The notes below the pieces were generated by a model, which saw only the letters and a program-made list of their open reading frames with translations, was not told the DNA's origin and did not search any database. DNA of 64,000 nt from NCBI GenBank assembly GCA_003104995.1, contig PQAO01000023.1:1-64000 (forward strand), in the 5' to 3' direction. Below are positions 50,613 through 59,406 of the stretch, one piece after another (the first letter of the stretch is position 1; each line of letters starts with the position of its first letter). The stretch is from Dehalococcoidia bacterium (GTDB taxonomy: Bacteria > Chloroflexota > Dehalococcoidia > Tepidiformales > Tepidiformaceae). The position numbers and the translations under genes were made by a program.

Positions 50613-51134
50613 ATGAAGCTTTCCCCGGCGGTGAGACACTGGATTTTGTGGGCGGCCGGCGGCATCGCCGTCGGCTGGCTCGTGAGCGTCTTCTGGTGGT
50701 GGCTCCTCGAACCGGTCGGCAAGGATGACCTGAAGGATCTCGTCATCCCCCTTGGGACCGCGGCCCTCATCGCTGAGGGCAAACCGGCCCCGGGGATCCC
50801 CGCCAACCTCGACCTTGGACGCACCGGCGAACTCACCATCACCAATAACGACGAGGCCGAACATTACATCGGCGGCGCGCTCATCCGCCCCGGCACCACC
50901 ATCACCATCGAACCGGTCGAGTCAGACGGCGAGGTCGCCTGTAGCTTCCACTCGGCGGGGGCGATCGCGTTCACGCTCACGGAACGCCCATCGATCTTCG
51001 TCACCATCATCCCCGCGATGATGCTCGGGCTCCCGTTTGGCCTCGCCTTCGGCCTTGCCGTGTTCGTCGGCCAGCGCATCGGCATGCACGACGAGAACGA
51101 ACCGCACCTCCAGGGGCCGGCCTCAGACGGGTGA
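50613..51134 (+). CDS. Membrane-anchored cupredoxin-like protein of the oxidase operon
   Basis: 173 residues. One TM helix at each end (about 9-31, and a second at about 127-148, IIPAMMLGLPFGLAFGLAVF) flank an extracytoplasmic domain with TGELTITNNDEAEHYIGGAL, RPGTTITIEPVESDGEVACS and FHSAG. The N-N-D-E-A-E-H and later C-S-F-H-S pattern recalls a type 1 copper site (His, Cys, His), but a Met ligand is not obvious. It has TACACT seven bases before the ATG and may also be read from the oxidase transcript. Possible role: electron donor or copper delivery for CuA. This is inference from position. Confidence 0.65.
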   Translation: MKLSPAVRHWILWAAGGIAVGWLVSVFWWWLLEPVGKDDLKDLVIPLGTAALIAEGKPAPGIPANLDLGRTGELTITNNDEAEHYIGGALIRPGTTITIEPVESDGEVACSFHSAGAIAFTLTERPSIFVTIIPAMMLGLPFGLAFGLAVFVGQRIGMHDENEPHLQGPASDG

Positions 51135-51878
51135 CACCTCGTCCAGGAACGAGACGACCGCCGCCGTGTAGCCGGGCTTCTGAAACACGCTGAGGTGGTC
51201 TCCCGGCACGACTGCGTGGCGCGCCCCCGGGATCGCCGCGGCCAGCCGGTCTGCCGGCCCCGCCAGCGTGTCCTCCGCGCCGATGAGCACCAGCACCGGC
51301 AGGCGCACCCCGGCGAGCTTCGGCGCATCGAGCGGCGCGCGCGCGGAGCGTTGCATGGCCGCGAGCGCGCCGAGGTCGTTTCCGCTCTGCTCGGCGAACT
51401 GCCGGAATCCGCGCGCGGTTGCGTCCTGCACTTCGCTCGCGTCTTTCGCTTCCATGCCTTCGGCCAACCCGGTCCGCCGTGGCCCGCCGCTGAGCATTCC
51501 ATCCCCGATCCCCGCGAGGATGACCGTCTTGAAACGCTCCGGGTGGCGGACCAGCAGCGATGCGGAGATCCCGCCTCCCATGCTGTAGCCCATCAGGTCG
51601 GCCTGCTGGATGCCGAGCTGGTCCATCAGCGCGAGGACGTCGTCCGCCATCTTCGTCCCGCCGTAGGCCTCCGGGTCGTGCGGCTTGCCGCTGCGGCCGT
51701 GCCCCCGGCAATCGAGCGCCACCACGCGCCTGCCCGACTTCACCAGCGCATCCACGATCCCGGTTGCCCGCCAGTTCCCGTGCAGGCTGCTCGCGAAACC
51801 GTGCACGAGCACCACCGGCGGCCCCTGGCCTTCGTCGATGTAGTTGATGGAAACGCCATTCGAGGTGAATGCTGCCAT
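51123..51878 (-). CDS. Alpha/beta-fold hydrolase
   Basis: 251 residues. VVLVHGFASSLHGNWRATGI as oxyanion-hole region, nucleophile Ser in LMGYSMGGGISASLL, acid in VLIGAEDTLAGPADRL and His in VVPGDHLSVFQKPGY. Esterase/lactonase-type. Its 3' end overlaps that of the oxidase-associated gene by 12 bases, convergently. No close neighbour suggests a substrate. There is no good ribosome site before ATG 51878. Confidence 0.9.
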   Translation of the reverse strand: MAAFTSNGVSINYIDEGQGPPVVLVHGFASSLHGNWRATGIVDALVKSGRRVVALDCRGHGRSGKPHDPEAYGGTKMADDVLALMDQLGIQQADLMGYSMGGGISASLLVRHPERFKTVILAGIGDGMLSGGPRRTGLAEGMEAKDASEVQDATARGFRQFAEQSGNDLGALAAMQRSARAPLDAPKLAGVRLPVLVLIGAEDTLAGPADRLAAAIPGARHAVVPGDHLSVFQKPGYTAAVVSFLDEVSPV

Positions 51879-51934
51879 TGGGTTCGGCCTGCCTGGGTAA
51901 GAGTGGAGCGATTATGCCCCGGGCCGGCCTTCCG

Positions 51935-52897
51935 CTACCACCACAGGATGTCGTCCAGCGGGTCTTCGTGTGCCTCGATGCCGGCATCGTCCAGGTCGTC
52001 CGACTGCCAGAGGTCCGTGCCCAGGTACTTCCAGCCACCGTCGGCGAAGATCGCGACGATGTTGCCCCGTTCGATCCGGCTCGCCGCCCGCAGAGCCGCG
52101 TGGAGCACGGCCCCGCTGCTGATGCCCCCAAAGATCCCCTCCTCCAGCATCGCCCGGCGCGCATGGGAAAACGCGTGCCGGTTCCCGACGATGATCTTCC
52201 CATCCAGCACCGACTCATCGAGCACAGGCGGGATGAACCCGTCGTCCAACGATTTCAGCCCCTGCACATGCACGCCCAGCCGCGGCTCTACGCCGAACAC
52301 ATGGCACGAGGGGTTCGCTTCCTTCAGGCGGCGGCCCACACCGCTGATCGTCCCGCCCGTCCCCATCCCGGCGACAAGGACGTCGACCGGCCCCGCGCCA
52401 TCCAGGTCCGCCAGGATCTCGGCGCCCGTGGTCTCGTAGTGCGCGCGCACGTTCGATGGGCTGTCGAACTGGCCCAGGTAGTACGCCCCTTCCTCGCGCG
52501 CGACCACCAGTGCCACCTCCCGCGCCGTCTTGATCCCTGCCTGCCGCGGTACCCGGTGCACCCGCGCCCCGTACACCTGCAGCAGCTGCTCGATTTCCGG
52601 GTACACGCTGTCCGGCACGCAGACATCCACCGGGTGCCCCAGCATTCGCCCGAAAAGCGCCAGCGCTACCCCGGTGTTCCCCGTCGATGCTTCGACGATC
52701 CGCTGCCCGGGCTCCAGCGCTCCCGACTTCCGCGCCTCCCGCAGGATCCGCAGCACGATCCGGTCCTTGATGCTGCCGGTGGGATTCTGGCCCTCCAGCT
52801 TCGCGAAGATGCGCACGCCCGGCTTCGGAGAGAGCGACCGCAGCTCCACCAGCGGCGTGTTCCCCACCAGCTCCATCACCGATGGGTAGACATTCAC
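51935..52897 (-). CDS. Cysteine synthase / cystathionine beta-synthase family enzyme
   Basis: 320 residues from GTG 52897, which overlaps the methyltransferase stop as GTGA. PLP enzyme of the beta-substitution group: Schiff-base Lys44 in NPTGSIKDR, phosphate/substrate loop EASTGNTGVALALF, the PLP-phosphate loop GMGTGGTISGVGRRL, and FGGISSGAVLHAAL near the C-terminus. It makes cysteine from O-acetylserine (or a related ester) and sulphide. An acidic tail DDLDDAGIEAHEDPLDDIL follows the core and might steer partner binding. CysK and CysM type cannot be separated by eye. Confidence 0.92.
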   Translation of the reverse strand: MNVYPSVMELVGNTPLVELRSLSPKPGVRIFAKLEGQNPTGSIKDRIVLRILREARKSGALEPGQRIVEASTGNTGVALALFGRMLGHPVDVCVPDSVYPEIEQLLQVYGARVHRVPRQAGIKTAREVALVVAREEGAYYLGQFDSPSNVRAHYETTGAEILADLDGAGPVDVLVAGMGTGGTISGVGRRLKEANPSCHVFGVEPRLGVHVQGLKSLDDGFIPPVLDESVLDGKIIVGNRHAFSHARRAMLEEGIFGGISSGAVLHAALRAASRIERGNIVAIFADGGWKYLGTDLWQSDDLDDAGIEAHEDPLDDILWW

Positions 52898-54198
52898 GGC
52901 GCGGTGGCCCGCTGCATGCCCGGCACGGGGTCCAGCGCCCGCGGGGGCCACATCTCACCCAGCAGCCCCTCCAGCGCGGGCCGGACACCCCACTCGGCTG
53001 CGAGCGCCCGGTAGCGGTCGTACGCGCGCGCCGCCGCCTGCAACTGCGCATCGCCCGGGGTGCGGCGCTCCGCCCGCAGCATCAGGTTGCGCGCCGTCGC
53101 CTCGGGCGAGACGAACTCCACGACATCGACGTGGTATCCCAGCGCTTCCAGCGCGGCAGCCCGCAGGCTGTCAGTCACGATGTCGGCCAGGCGGTGACGC
53201 TGAAGCCCGCTCGCGAGGACCGCTGCCCAGGTATCCGCCGCGGGGAGCGTCCCCGCTTTCTGGTTCGCTTCAACCTGGTCCGCCAGCTCCTGGTGGCAAC
53301 ACGGCACCAGCACGATGGCCTCGGCCCCCAGCCGCACCCCGGCGGCCAGCGCCTCATCGGTCGCCGTATCGCAGGCATGGAGGCTCACCAGGAGGTCCAC
53401 CGGCTCCCGCCAGGCTTCCGTGAACTCGCGAATGGGCTGGGCCCGGAAGGTCGCCCGCTCGTATCCCAGCCGTCGCGCGCTCGCTTCGACCGGCCCCACG
53501 ATCTCCGGGTTGGCTTCGATGCCGATGAGCTCGATAGGTGTGCGCCGCAGTTCGCCCCAGAGGTACAGCGCCAGGCTCAGGTACGACTTCCCGCAGCCGG
53601 CATCCACCACGCGCACCGCCTGGCCGCGTTGCCAGAGCTGCATCGGCCGTAACAACTCCAGGTAGTGCTGGACCTGGCGATGCTTCCCCGCGGCATCGCC
53701 CAGCAACACCCCGTTCTTGCTGTACAGGCCCGTCTCGATGAACAGCGCCTGGACCTGCGGGTTGGTCTCCGAAAGCGCCCGCCCCCGGAGGCGGTCGTGG
53801 GGCGGGAGCTGCTGGGGCTGCTCCCGCTCGAGCGACGGCCGGCCCTTGCTCACGAGCCACTTCCCATCGCGGGTGCGCCTCGCGTGCCATTCGAAGTCCG
53901 GCGCGATGACGTTCAGGTTCACCGCCCCCGTGCCGATGAGCTGCATCAGCCGGTCCGGCCAGTCGGCGATCGCCACCGTCGCGGTCGTCTCCTTCTTTCC
54001 TGACCGCGTCACCAGCTTGATGGCGGGGCCGCGCCCGAGCCGCACCGGGTGGGCGACGAGCCGGTCCCAGGGCGCGCTGCCCCGCGCGGGCGTGATGGAG
54101 CAGCGCCGCCAGCCCCCCGATTCAGCTTCTTTCGTGAGGAACTCGAGGATCGGAGCGATGGGGTCACCGGTGTCTGGGCGTTGTGGCATTACACCCAT
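52894..54198 (-). CDS. SAM-dependent methyltransferase
   Basis: 434 residues from ATG 54198 (ATG 54189 is an alternative with TAACAA upstream). The N-terminal 190 residues include LFIETGLYSKNGVLLGDAAG. A class I methyltransferase domain follows: AVRVVDAGCGKSYLSLALYL (motif I), LIGIEANPEIVGPVEASARR (acidic motif II), VDLLVSLHACDTATDEALAA and AIVLVPCCHQELADQV (motif post II). The DAGCGKSYLS and LVPCCHQEL pattern is that of the METTL25/RRNAD1-like group, where CCHxEL is characteristic. It is coupled to the cysteine synthase gene. Substrate probably RNA or protein; not certain. Confidence 0.82.
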   Translation of the reverse strand: MGVMPQRPDTGDPIAPILEFLTKEAESGGWRRCSITPARGSAPWDRLVAHPVRLGRGPAIKLVTRSGKKETTATVAIADWPDRLMQLIGTGAVNLNVIAPDFEWHARRTRDGKWLVSKGRPSLEREQPQQLPPHDRLRGRALSETNPQVQALFIETGLYSKNGVLLGDAAGKHRQVQHYLELLRPMQLWQRGQAVRVVDAGCGKSYLSLALYLWGELRRTPIELIGIEANPEIVGPVEASARRLGYERATFRAQPIREFTEAWREPVDLLVSLHACDTATDEALAAGVRLGAEAIVLVPCCHQELADQVEANQKAGTLPAADTWAAVLASGLQRHRLADIVTDSLRAAALEALGYHVDVVEFVSPEATARNLMLRAERRTPGDAQLQAAARAYDRYRALAAEWGVRPALEGLLGEMWPPRALDPVPGMQRATAP

Positions 54199-54287
54199 TG
54201 TTACCGGGCAGGGGCGGCCCGGCTAGGCGCCCGGGTCATCGCCGCCGAAAGCGCTGCGAACGGACAGGCGCCAGGTCCCGTGCCAGG

Positions 54288-54698
54288 CTAGGACTCGGGC
54301 ACGTCCAGCGCGTTGTCTGCGCGTAACACCGGCCTTCCCACCGCCCGCACGCCGATCTGGGCGAGCGCCCCGAGCCGGTCCCAGTGGTGGTGCCAGTCGC
54401 CGGCGTTCGCCGCCATCGGGTCGTTACTCCGGCACACGCTCACCACCGGGATCTCGACCTGCCTGCCGGTCTCGTGCCAGCCGAGGAACGTCTGCCGGCC
54501 CTGGATCCGCGCTCGCGTGATGCGGGCCTCCTGGCCGTGCTGCGCCCGGAGCGTCCAGGCAATGCACGTATGCCCATCGCCCGAAAACGTGAGGTGCGCC
54601 GTCGCGTGGTGTCCCTCCAGGCCCAGGAACTCGACGCCGCTGGTCGACTCCACCAGCTTTCTCTCGATGGGGCTCATGTCCCGGGCGTCGGGGTTCAT
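54288..54698 (-). CDS. Hypothetical protein, second gene of an unknown pair
   Basis: 136 residues from ATG 54698, GGGAGG six bases upstream; the ATG overlaps the previous stop as ATGA. A beta-rich sequence with LVESTSGVEFLGLEGHHATA, GDGHTCIAWTLRAQHGQE and DWHHHWDRLGALAQIGVRA. The many His (GDWHHHWDR, GHHATA) are striking, but no known metal motif matches. No family recognised. Coupled to the 261-residue gene at 54695. Confidence 0.65.
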   Translation of the reverse strand: MNPDARDMSPIERKLVESTSGVEFLGLEGHHATAHLTFSGDGHTCIAWTLRAQHGQEARITRARIQGRQTFLGWHETGRQVEIPVVSVCRSNDPMAANAGDWHHHWDRLGALAQIGVRAVGRPVLRADNALDVPES

Positions 54699-55480
54699 TG
54701 CGTACCTCCCGTGGTTGTGGCGGGGGGCAATGGGTGGGCATTCACGCCGCCTTCGTCCCTTGCCAGGATGATCGTCCCCGGCGCCGAGGCGCCCTTCAGT
54801 GTGGTAGTCACCAGCATCCCCTTGGTCTTGCCCTTGGCCGTCTTGAGTGCGGTAAGGTCTCCAGCCGGGTATGTCTGCTGGAACACGTCCGCCGCCGCTG
54901 CAACCTGCGGCGTGAGGATGAAGCAGGTCACCTGTTGTTCGTTCCAGCTGACCTGGACCTCGAAACCATCGAGCTTTCCGCACACCCAGTACACATCGAT
55001 CGGCAGGCACCGGTTCGCGGCTGCTGTGTCGACCATGTCGAGCCCGTTGGCGTTCTTCTGGACGTTGCCTGCGCTATCGCGTTTCAGCGGTGGCTCGTCG
55101 TTTGGTCCGCTGAGCCCCAGCGAGCACTCGAGCGCCTGGATGAGCCCGGCGGTCAGGACACGGGCGCCGTAGTCCAGCTCGGGCTGTTTCGGTTCGTACT
55201 CGAAGTAGACGCCGGGCATGAGCCACGACTTCTTCAGCTGTGGCTTCAGCACCATCCAGTGGTCCTTCTTTTCATCGAACCAGTGATCTTTGAGATGCGA
55301 AATTTCGTTTGGCGGCAGGCTGCCGGTTGTGGCGGCGGCATCCATGCCCGTCTGGCCCGATGCAGCCGCAGCTCGCAGCGCCTGCAGGCTGGCCCAGCGC
55401 CCCTCCGGGGTTGAGTAGCGGGCGTCAAGGGCGAGGGCCGTCGACCCCTTCGCCACAACAGTTGGCATAGGTATGGGCAC
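54695..55480 (-). CDS. Hypothetical protein, first gene of an unknown pair
   Basis: 261 residues from GTG 55480, with GGGGGAGGA six bases upstream (a very good site; the ATG at 55468 is in frame but less well placed). No signal peptide. Stretches of note: LPPNEISHLKDHWFDEKKDH, MVLKPQLKKSWLMPGVYFEY, NRCLPIDVYWVCGKLDGFEV and VSWNEQQVTCFILTPQ. It may have an alpha/beta fold. I cannot name a family. Translational coupling with 54288 says that the two work together. Confidence 0.65.
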   Translation of the reverse strand: MPIPMPTVVAKGSTALALDARYSTPEGRWASLQALRAAAASGQTGMDAAATTGSLPPNEISHLKDHWFDEKKDHWMVLKPQLKKSWLMPGVYFEYEPKQPELDYGARVLTAGLIQALECSLGLSGPNDEPPLKRDSAGNVQKNANGLDMVDTAAANRCLPIDVYWVCGKLDGFEVQVSWNEQQVTCFILTPQVAAAADVFQQTYPAGDLTALKTAKGKTKGMLVTTTLKGASAPGTIILARDEGGVNAHPLPPATTTGGTQ

Positions 55481-55583
55481 GTGAAATCCTCCCCCGGTAT
55501 CCCCCGCATCTGCGGAGGCAACACCATCGGCCCGCCCGCGCCGGATGTCAAGAGCCTTCTGTGGCCCCGGTCACACTCCCGGG

Positions 55584-58500
55584 TTAATCACCGCTGGCTT
55601 CGAACGCAAGCTCATAGAGCTGGTGCCGCTGGCTCAGCCCCTTCAGGCTGTACCGTCCCGCCGGCCGGAACCGGAACCCGGTCCCGTCGGCCAGCGCCCG
55701 GACCGACTCGGAGACCAGCACGTGCCCATCCCGCGCCCGGTCGCAGATCCGCCGCGTCAGCGTCACCGCCAGGCCGAAGAGGTCCGAATCGGTCGCCACC
55801 GGCTCGCCCGCGTGGAGCCCCACGCGAATCGCCAGTGGGTGCCCCGCCGAATCCGGGAGAGCGATCGGGAACGCGGCCGCGATCTGGCGGCAGGCTTCCA
55901 GCGCCTGCAAGGCCGAATCGAACGATGCGAATACGCCATCGCCCGTGTGCTTCACCACCGCCCCGCCGTGCTGCCGGATCGTCCCGTGCACCAGCCGATC
56001 GTGGCGCGTGAGCAACTCGACGTACTGCTGGTCACCGAGTAGCTCATTGAGCGGCGTCGATTCCACGATGTCCTCGAACAGCATGACCCGCAGCCGTCCT
56101 GGCGTGGGCGCCGGCAGTTCTTCCAGCAGGGTTGGACGGCCCGCCTGCAGGTCGATGGAGAGACCGTGCGCCTCGGCAAAGGCCGCCGCCGCCGCCCGCC
56201 CGCGGACCCCCAGGTCGCTCGCGAGCCGCCGCTTGGCGCGCTCCACCGTGCGCGCGCTCAACAGGAGCCGGTCGGCGATGGCCTGGGTCGCGTCGCCCCG
56301 GGCCATCGCAAGCAGGACATCCGTGTCGGTCTCGGAAAGCGAAGGTGTGGGGGCCGTCAGCGGTTGGGCGCCGCTTCTCCCGGCGAGCAGGCTGCCTGCT
56401 CGCTCCCGCAGCGGCCGCATGCCGAGCTCCTCGGCCAGCGCAAAGGCCGCGGTCAGCGCTACCGCCGCCCGGTCCACATCAGGGCCCTCCGCTCGGGCCA
56501 GCAGCACACGGCCGAGTTCGAACTGCGCTCGGGCCAGTTCGGGCCGCGCTGTCGCGGCGCGCGTCTCCTCGATGGCGCGTTCGAGCACGTATTCGGCTTC
56601 GTCCAGCCGCCCGAGGAGCCGGTAGCCCACCCCCAGTTCGCGCCGGAGCGAATACGGCATCCCCGTGCAGAACGCCAGTCCTCCGCGCACGGCCGCCTCC
56701 AACGGCCCCACCGTGATCCGGGCAAGCTCCATCGACTCCAGTTCGCTGGCCAGCTCCATCCGCTGGCTCAACAACGGCAACGAGAACATGTCAGCCCGCG
56801 ACTGCCAGTGCGCCCAGCCCGGGTGGGCGGCGATCTCCGCCTCGGCTCCCTCGCGGTTGCCCGCCGCCGCCGAGACCAGTTGTTGGAGCAGCCACGAAGC
56901 CCGCGACCCGCCCGACGCCTGCACCATCTCCACCGCGTCGAACGCTCCCTCCCAGTCGCCCCGCGCGATGCGCGTGCCCGCCACCGTGTAGTACAGCAGG
57001 ATCGGCGTGATTGAGTGGGCCGACCGGTTCAGGTACATCTGGGCGTCGGCCGCCGCCTCGTCGCTCCGGAGGAAGTCGCCCTGAATCGCTGTCACGTGTG
57101 CGCTCGATGCGGACAGCGCGGCGTGCGTGGCCCAGTTCGCCGAGCGCGTCGCTGCCCGCGCTACCTCCGCCGTGACCTCCTCCGCCTCTTCGAGCCTGGC
57201 GAGCGCGGCGAGCAAGCGGGGCGAACCCTGCCGCGTCCAGCTCTGGTACCAGGGGTCGCGTGCCTGCTTCCCGTACGCTTCCGCTTCATCGAAATACATG
57301 AGCGCTTCATGGCAGGCCAGCTGCTGTTGCGCCCAGAGCCCGAGCGCGTTCGCGGCGAGCGCGCAGAGCTCCATGTCCCCGGCTGCCTTGCCCATCTCCA
57401 GGGCGCGCCCGGCGAACACGGCAGCCCCGGGGTCCCCCGCGATGTAGAGCGACTCGGCCCAGTTTTCGAACACCCAGCCAAGGCTTTCCGGCGTGGAGTC
57501 CCCCACGGCTTCCACGAACGCCTCGAAGCGGGATGCGTCAGCCGGGCGCCCCAGGGCCACGCTGCCATGCCCATTCACCACCCGGATCCACTGCGAAAGT
57601 GCCCGCCCCCAGCCCTCCGGGTCACCCGCTTCGCGAAACAGCTCGATGGCCTGGTCCAGCCGCGCGCGCGCTGCCTCCGGCTCCATCGCCCGCTGGTAGC
57701 CCAGCCCGGCCCCAAAGGCGATCCGCCCGAGTTCCCGGGCGTCCAGCGTCTCGGTGTACCCGTCGAGTGCGAGCGCCGCGTCGTAGTAGTTCGCCGCTTC
57801 CGCCCAGGCGTAGAGGCCGATTGCCTGGTCCCCCGCCCGCGCCGCCCACTCCCCCCGTACCATCTCCGGCGCGATGTCACCCGCGGCAAGCCAGTGGGAG
57901 GCGACTTCCAGCGGGCTGGCGGCCTTCTGACCCCCGGGGCCCGCCAGCCGCTCGGCGATCCACAGGTGGGTCCGCCTCCGCCTCGCCGCGCTGCCGCGCT
58001 GTTCGAACACCCGGCGCATCATCGGGTGGGCGAAGCGGAATCCTTCGCTTCCATCCACCACAAACCGCGCCTCGAACGCCTCATCCAGGAGCGCCATCAC
58101 GTGGTCGCTGTCGCGCTCGGCTACTCGTTCGAGAAGTTGTGGGCTGAACTCGTCGCCGATCATCGCCGCCAGCGACAGCAGCCTGGAGCACTCCGGCGAA
58201 AGCGTTTCCATGCGTGCCTCGATCGCTTCGGCAATCCCAGCCGGGAGGGGAATGCCGCCGGCGTCTCCAACGACGGCCACGCCGTCCGGGCCCGCGATGA
58301 GCTTTCCGCCATCGGCGAGGTGGCGGAGCGTCTCGTGCAGCAGTAGCGGGTTGCCGCCCGTTGTCCGGACCAGGTGGTGCAGCAGCGACGGCGCGCACGG
58401 AGCCCCCAGCGCATCGCGGAGCAGTTCGTTCATTTCCAGTTCAGAGAGCGGCCGGACATCTACCACGCGGACCTTCGGGTCGCGCGCCATCCGCCCCAGC

Positions 58501-59144
58501 GCGCGTTCCGCGGTGCTGCCCGGCTCTGGCACGCGCGAGGTGGCGATGGCGCACACGGGGAGCCGCAGCTCGCTGCTGGTGTCCGAAAGCGTCAGGACGA
58601 GGTGGTTGAACGCTTCCAGGCCGCCCGGGTCCGCCCAGTGGAGGTCGTCGACGACGAACAACAGCGGCCTGAAGCGTGCCAGCGCGGCAACACCGGCAGT
58701 GAGCGCGACCAGTACCCGCGCTTCGTGCTCCCGCCCGCCGGAGAGCACCGGCGCGCCGCCTCGCGGCTCCAGCAGCTGGCGCAGCACTTCCGCGTGGCCC
58801 CCGAGTTCGCTGTCGCGGAGCAATCCCGCGCGCTCCAGCCGGGGCAGCAGGGCACTGCTCCACGGCAGGTAGGGCACGGGCCCGCCTTCGACGAATCGCC
58901 CGTGGCAGACCTGCACGCCGACGGACTCGGCGAACAGCTCGGCCTCTCGCGCCAGGCGCGACTTGCCGACCCCGGCGTCGCCAACCAGGATGGCCGCCGA
59001 GGGTTCTCCCCGGCTCGCCCGCGCGATCATCTCCTGCAGACCGGCAAGATCAGCCCGCCGGCCGACAAAGCGTGGCGCATCGGTGCTGAGCTTCACTGGC
59101 TCGCCGGTGTGTGAGATGGGCCGCGGGCGGCGCGTGATTGCCAT
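55584..59144 (-). CDS. Large ATPase-TPR-LuxR regulator with C-terminal nucleotide cyclase domain
   Basis: 1186 residues. Residues 25-300: AAA/STAND-type ATPase with Walker A GDAGVGKS at 55-62 and Walker B LLFVVDDLHWAD at about 170. Residues of about 400-930: TPR-like helical repeats (many WxxAxxL/AxxxY pairs). About 935-995: LuxR HTH, LSETDTDVLLAMARGDATQA and ADRLLLSARTVERAKRRLAS. About 1015-1180: class III cyclase domain with FEDIVEST (metal Asp1025) and VVKHTGDGVFASF (second Asp). The transition-state Asn of the VNxAAR motif is Thr (VTLTRR) while the Arg is kept. TAGACT six bases before the ATG suggests leaderless expression. Usual relatives have the cyclase at the N-terminus. Confidence 0.9.
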   Translation of the reverse strand: MAITRRPRPISHTGEPVKLSTDAPRFVGRRADLAGLQEMIARASRGEPSAAILVGDAGVGKSRLAREAELFAESVGVQVCHGRFVEGGPVPYLPWSSALLPRLERAGLLRDSELGGHAEVLRQLLEPRGGAPVLSGGREHEARVLVALTAGVAALARFRPLLFVVDDLHWADPGGLEAFNHLVLTLSDTSSELRLPVCAIATSRVPEPGSTAERALGRMARDPKVRVVDVRPLSELEMNELLRDALGAPCAPSLLHHLVRTTGGNPLLLHETLRHLADGGKLIAGPDGVAVVGDAGGIPLPAGIAEAIEARMETLSPECSRLLSLAAMIGDEFSPQLLERVAERDSDHVMALLDEAFEARFVVDGSEGFRFAHPMMRRVFEQRGSAARRRRTHLWIAERLAGPGGQKAASPLEVASHWLAAGDIAPEMVRGEWAARAGDQAIGLYAWAEAANYYDAALALDGYTETLDARELGRIAFGAGLGYQRAMEPEAARARLDQAIELFREAGDPEGWGRALSQWIRVVNGHGSVALGRPADASRFEAFVEAVGDSTPESLGWVFENWAESLYIAGDPGAAVFAGRALEMGKAAGDMELCALAANALGLWAQQQLACHEALMYFDEAEAYGKQARDPWYQSWTRQGSPRLLAALARLEEAEEVTAEVARAATRSANWATHAALSASSAHVTAIQGDFLRSDEAAADAQMYLNRSAHSITPILLYYTVAGTRIARGDWEGAFDAVEMVQASGGSRASWLLQQLVSAAAGNREGAEAEIAAHPGWAHWQSRADMFSLPLLSQRMELASELESMELARITVGPLEAAVRGGLAFCTGMPYSLRRELGVGYRLLGRLDEAEYVLERAIEETRAATARPELARAQFELGRVLLARAEGPDVDRAAVALTAAFALAEELGMRPLRERAGSLLAGRSGAQPLTAPTPSLSETDTDVLLAMARGDATQAIADRLLLSARTVERAKRRLASDLGVRGRAAAAAFAEAHGLSIDLQAGRPTLLEELPAPTPGRLRVMLFEDIVESTPLNELLGDQQYVELLTRHDRLVHGTIRQHGGAVVKHTGDGVFASFDSALQALEACRQIAAAFPIALPDSAGHPLAIRVGLHAGEPVATDSDLFGLAVTLTRRICDRARDGHVLVSESVRALADGTGFRFRPAGRYSLKGLSQRHQLYELAFEASGD

Positions 59145-59406
59145 AAACGCAGTCTAGGCCACCCCCGAGCGCCTTTACTACTGGCTGTTGTGTGAGGAAT
59201 GGCATGCAACTCGCACTGGCCCGCCGCGGATGGACCGGGCGAATGCGCGGCGCCGTTCCCCCCCGGGCCTGACTGGAGGCCGTACTCCCCCTTCTGGCAC
59301 CCGGCCAGTGCCGTATGGACTCGCACAAGTGGCCCTATGGCACTCCGCGAATCGGCCATACACTGGGTACCACATCCCGGGGCTGCCGGCTCCGAAGGAG
59401 TTCAAC

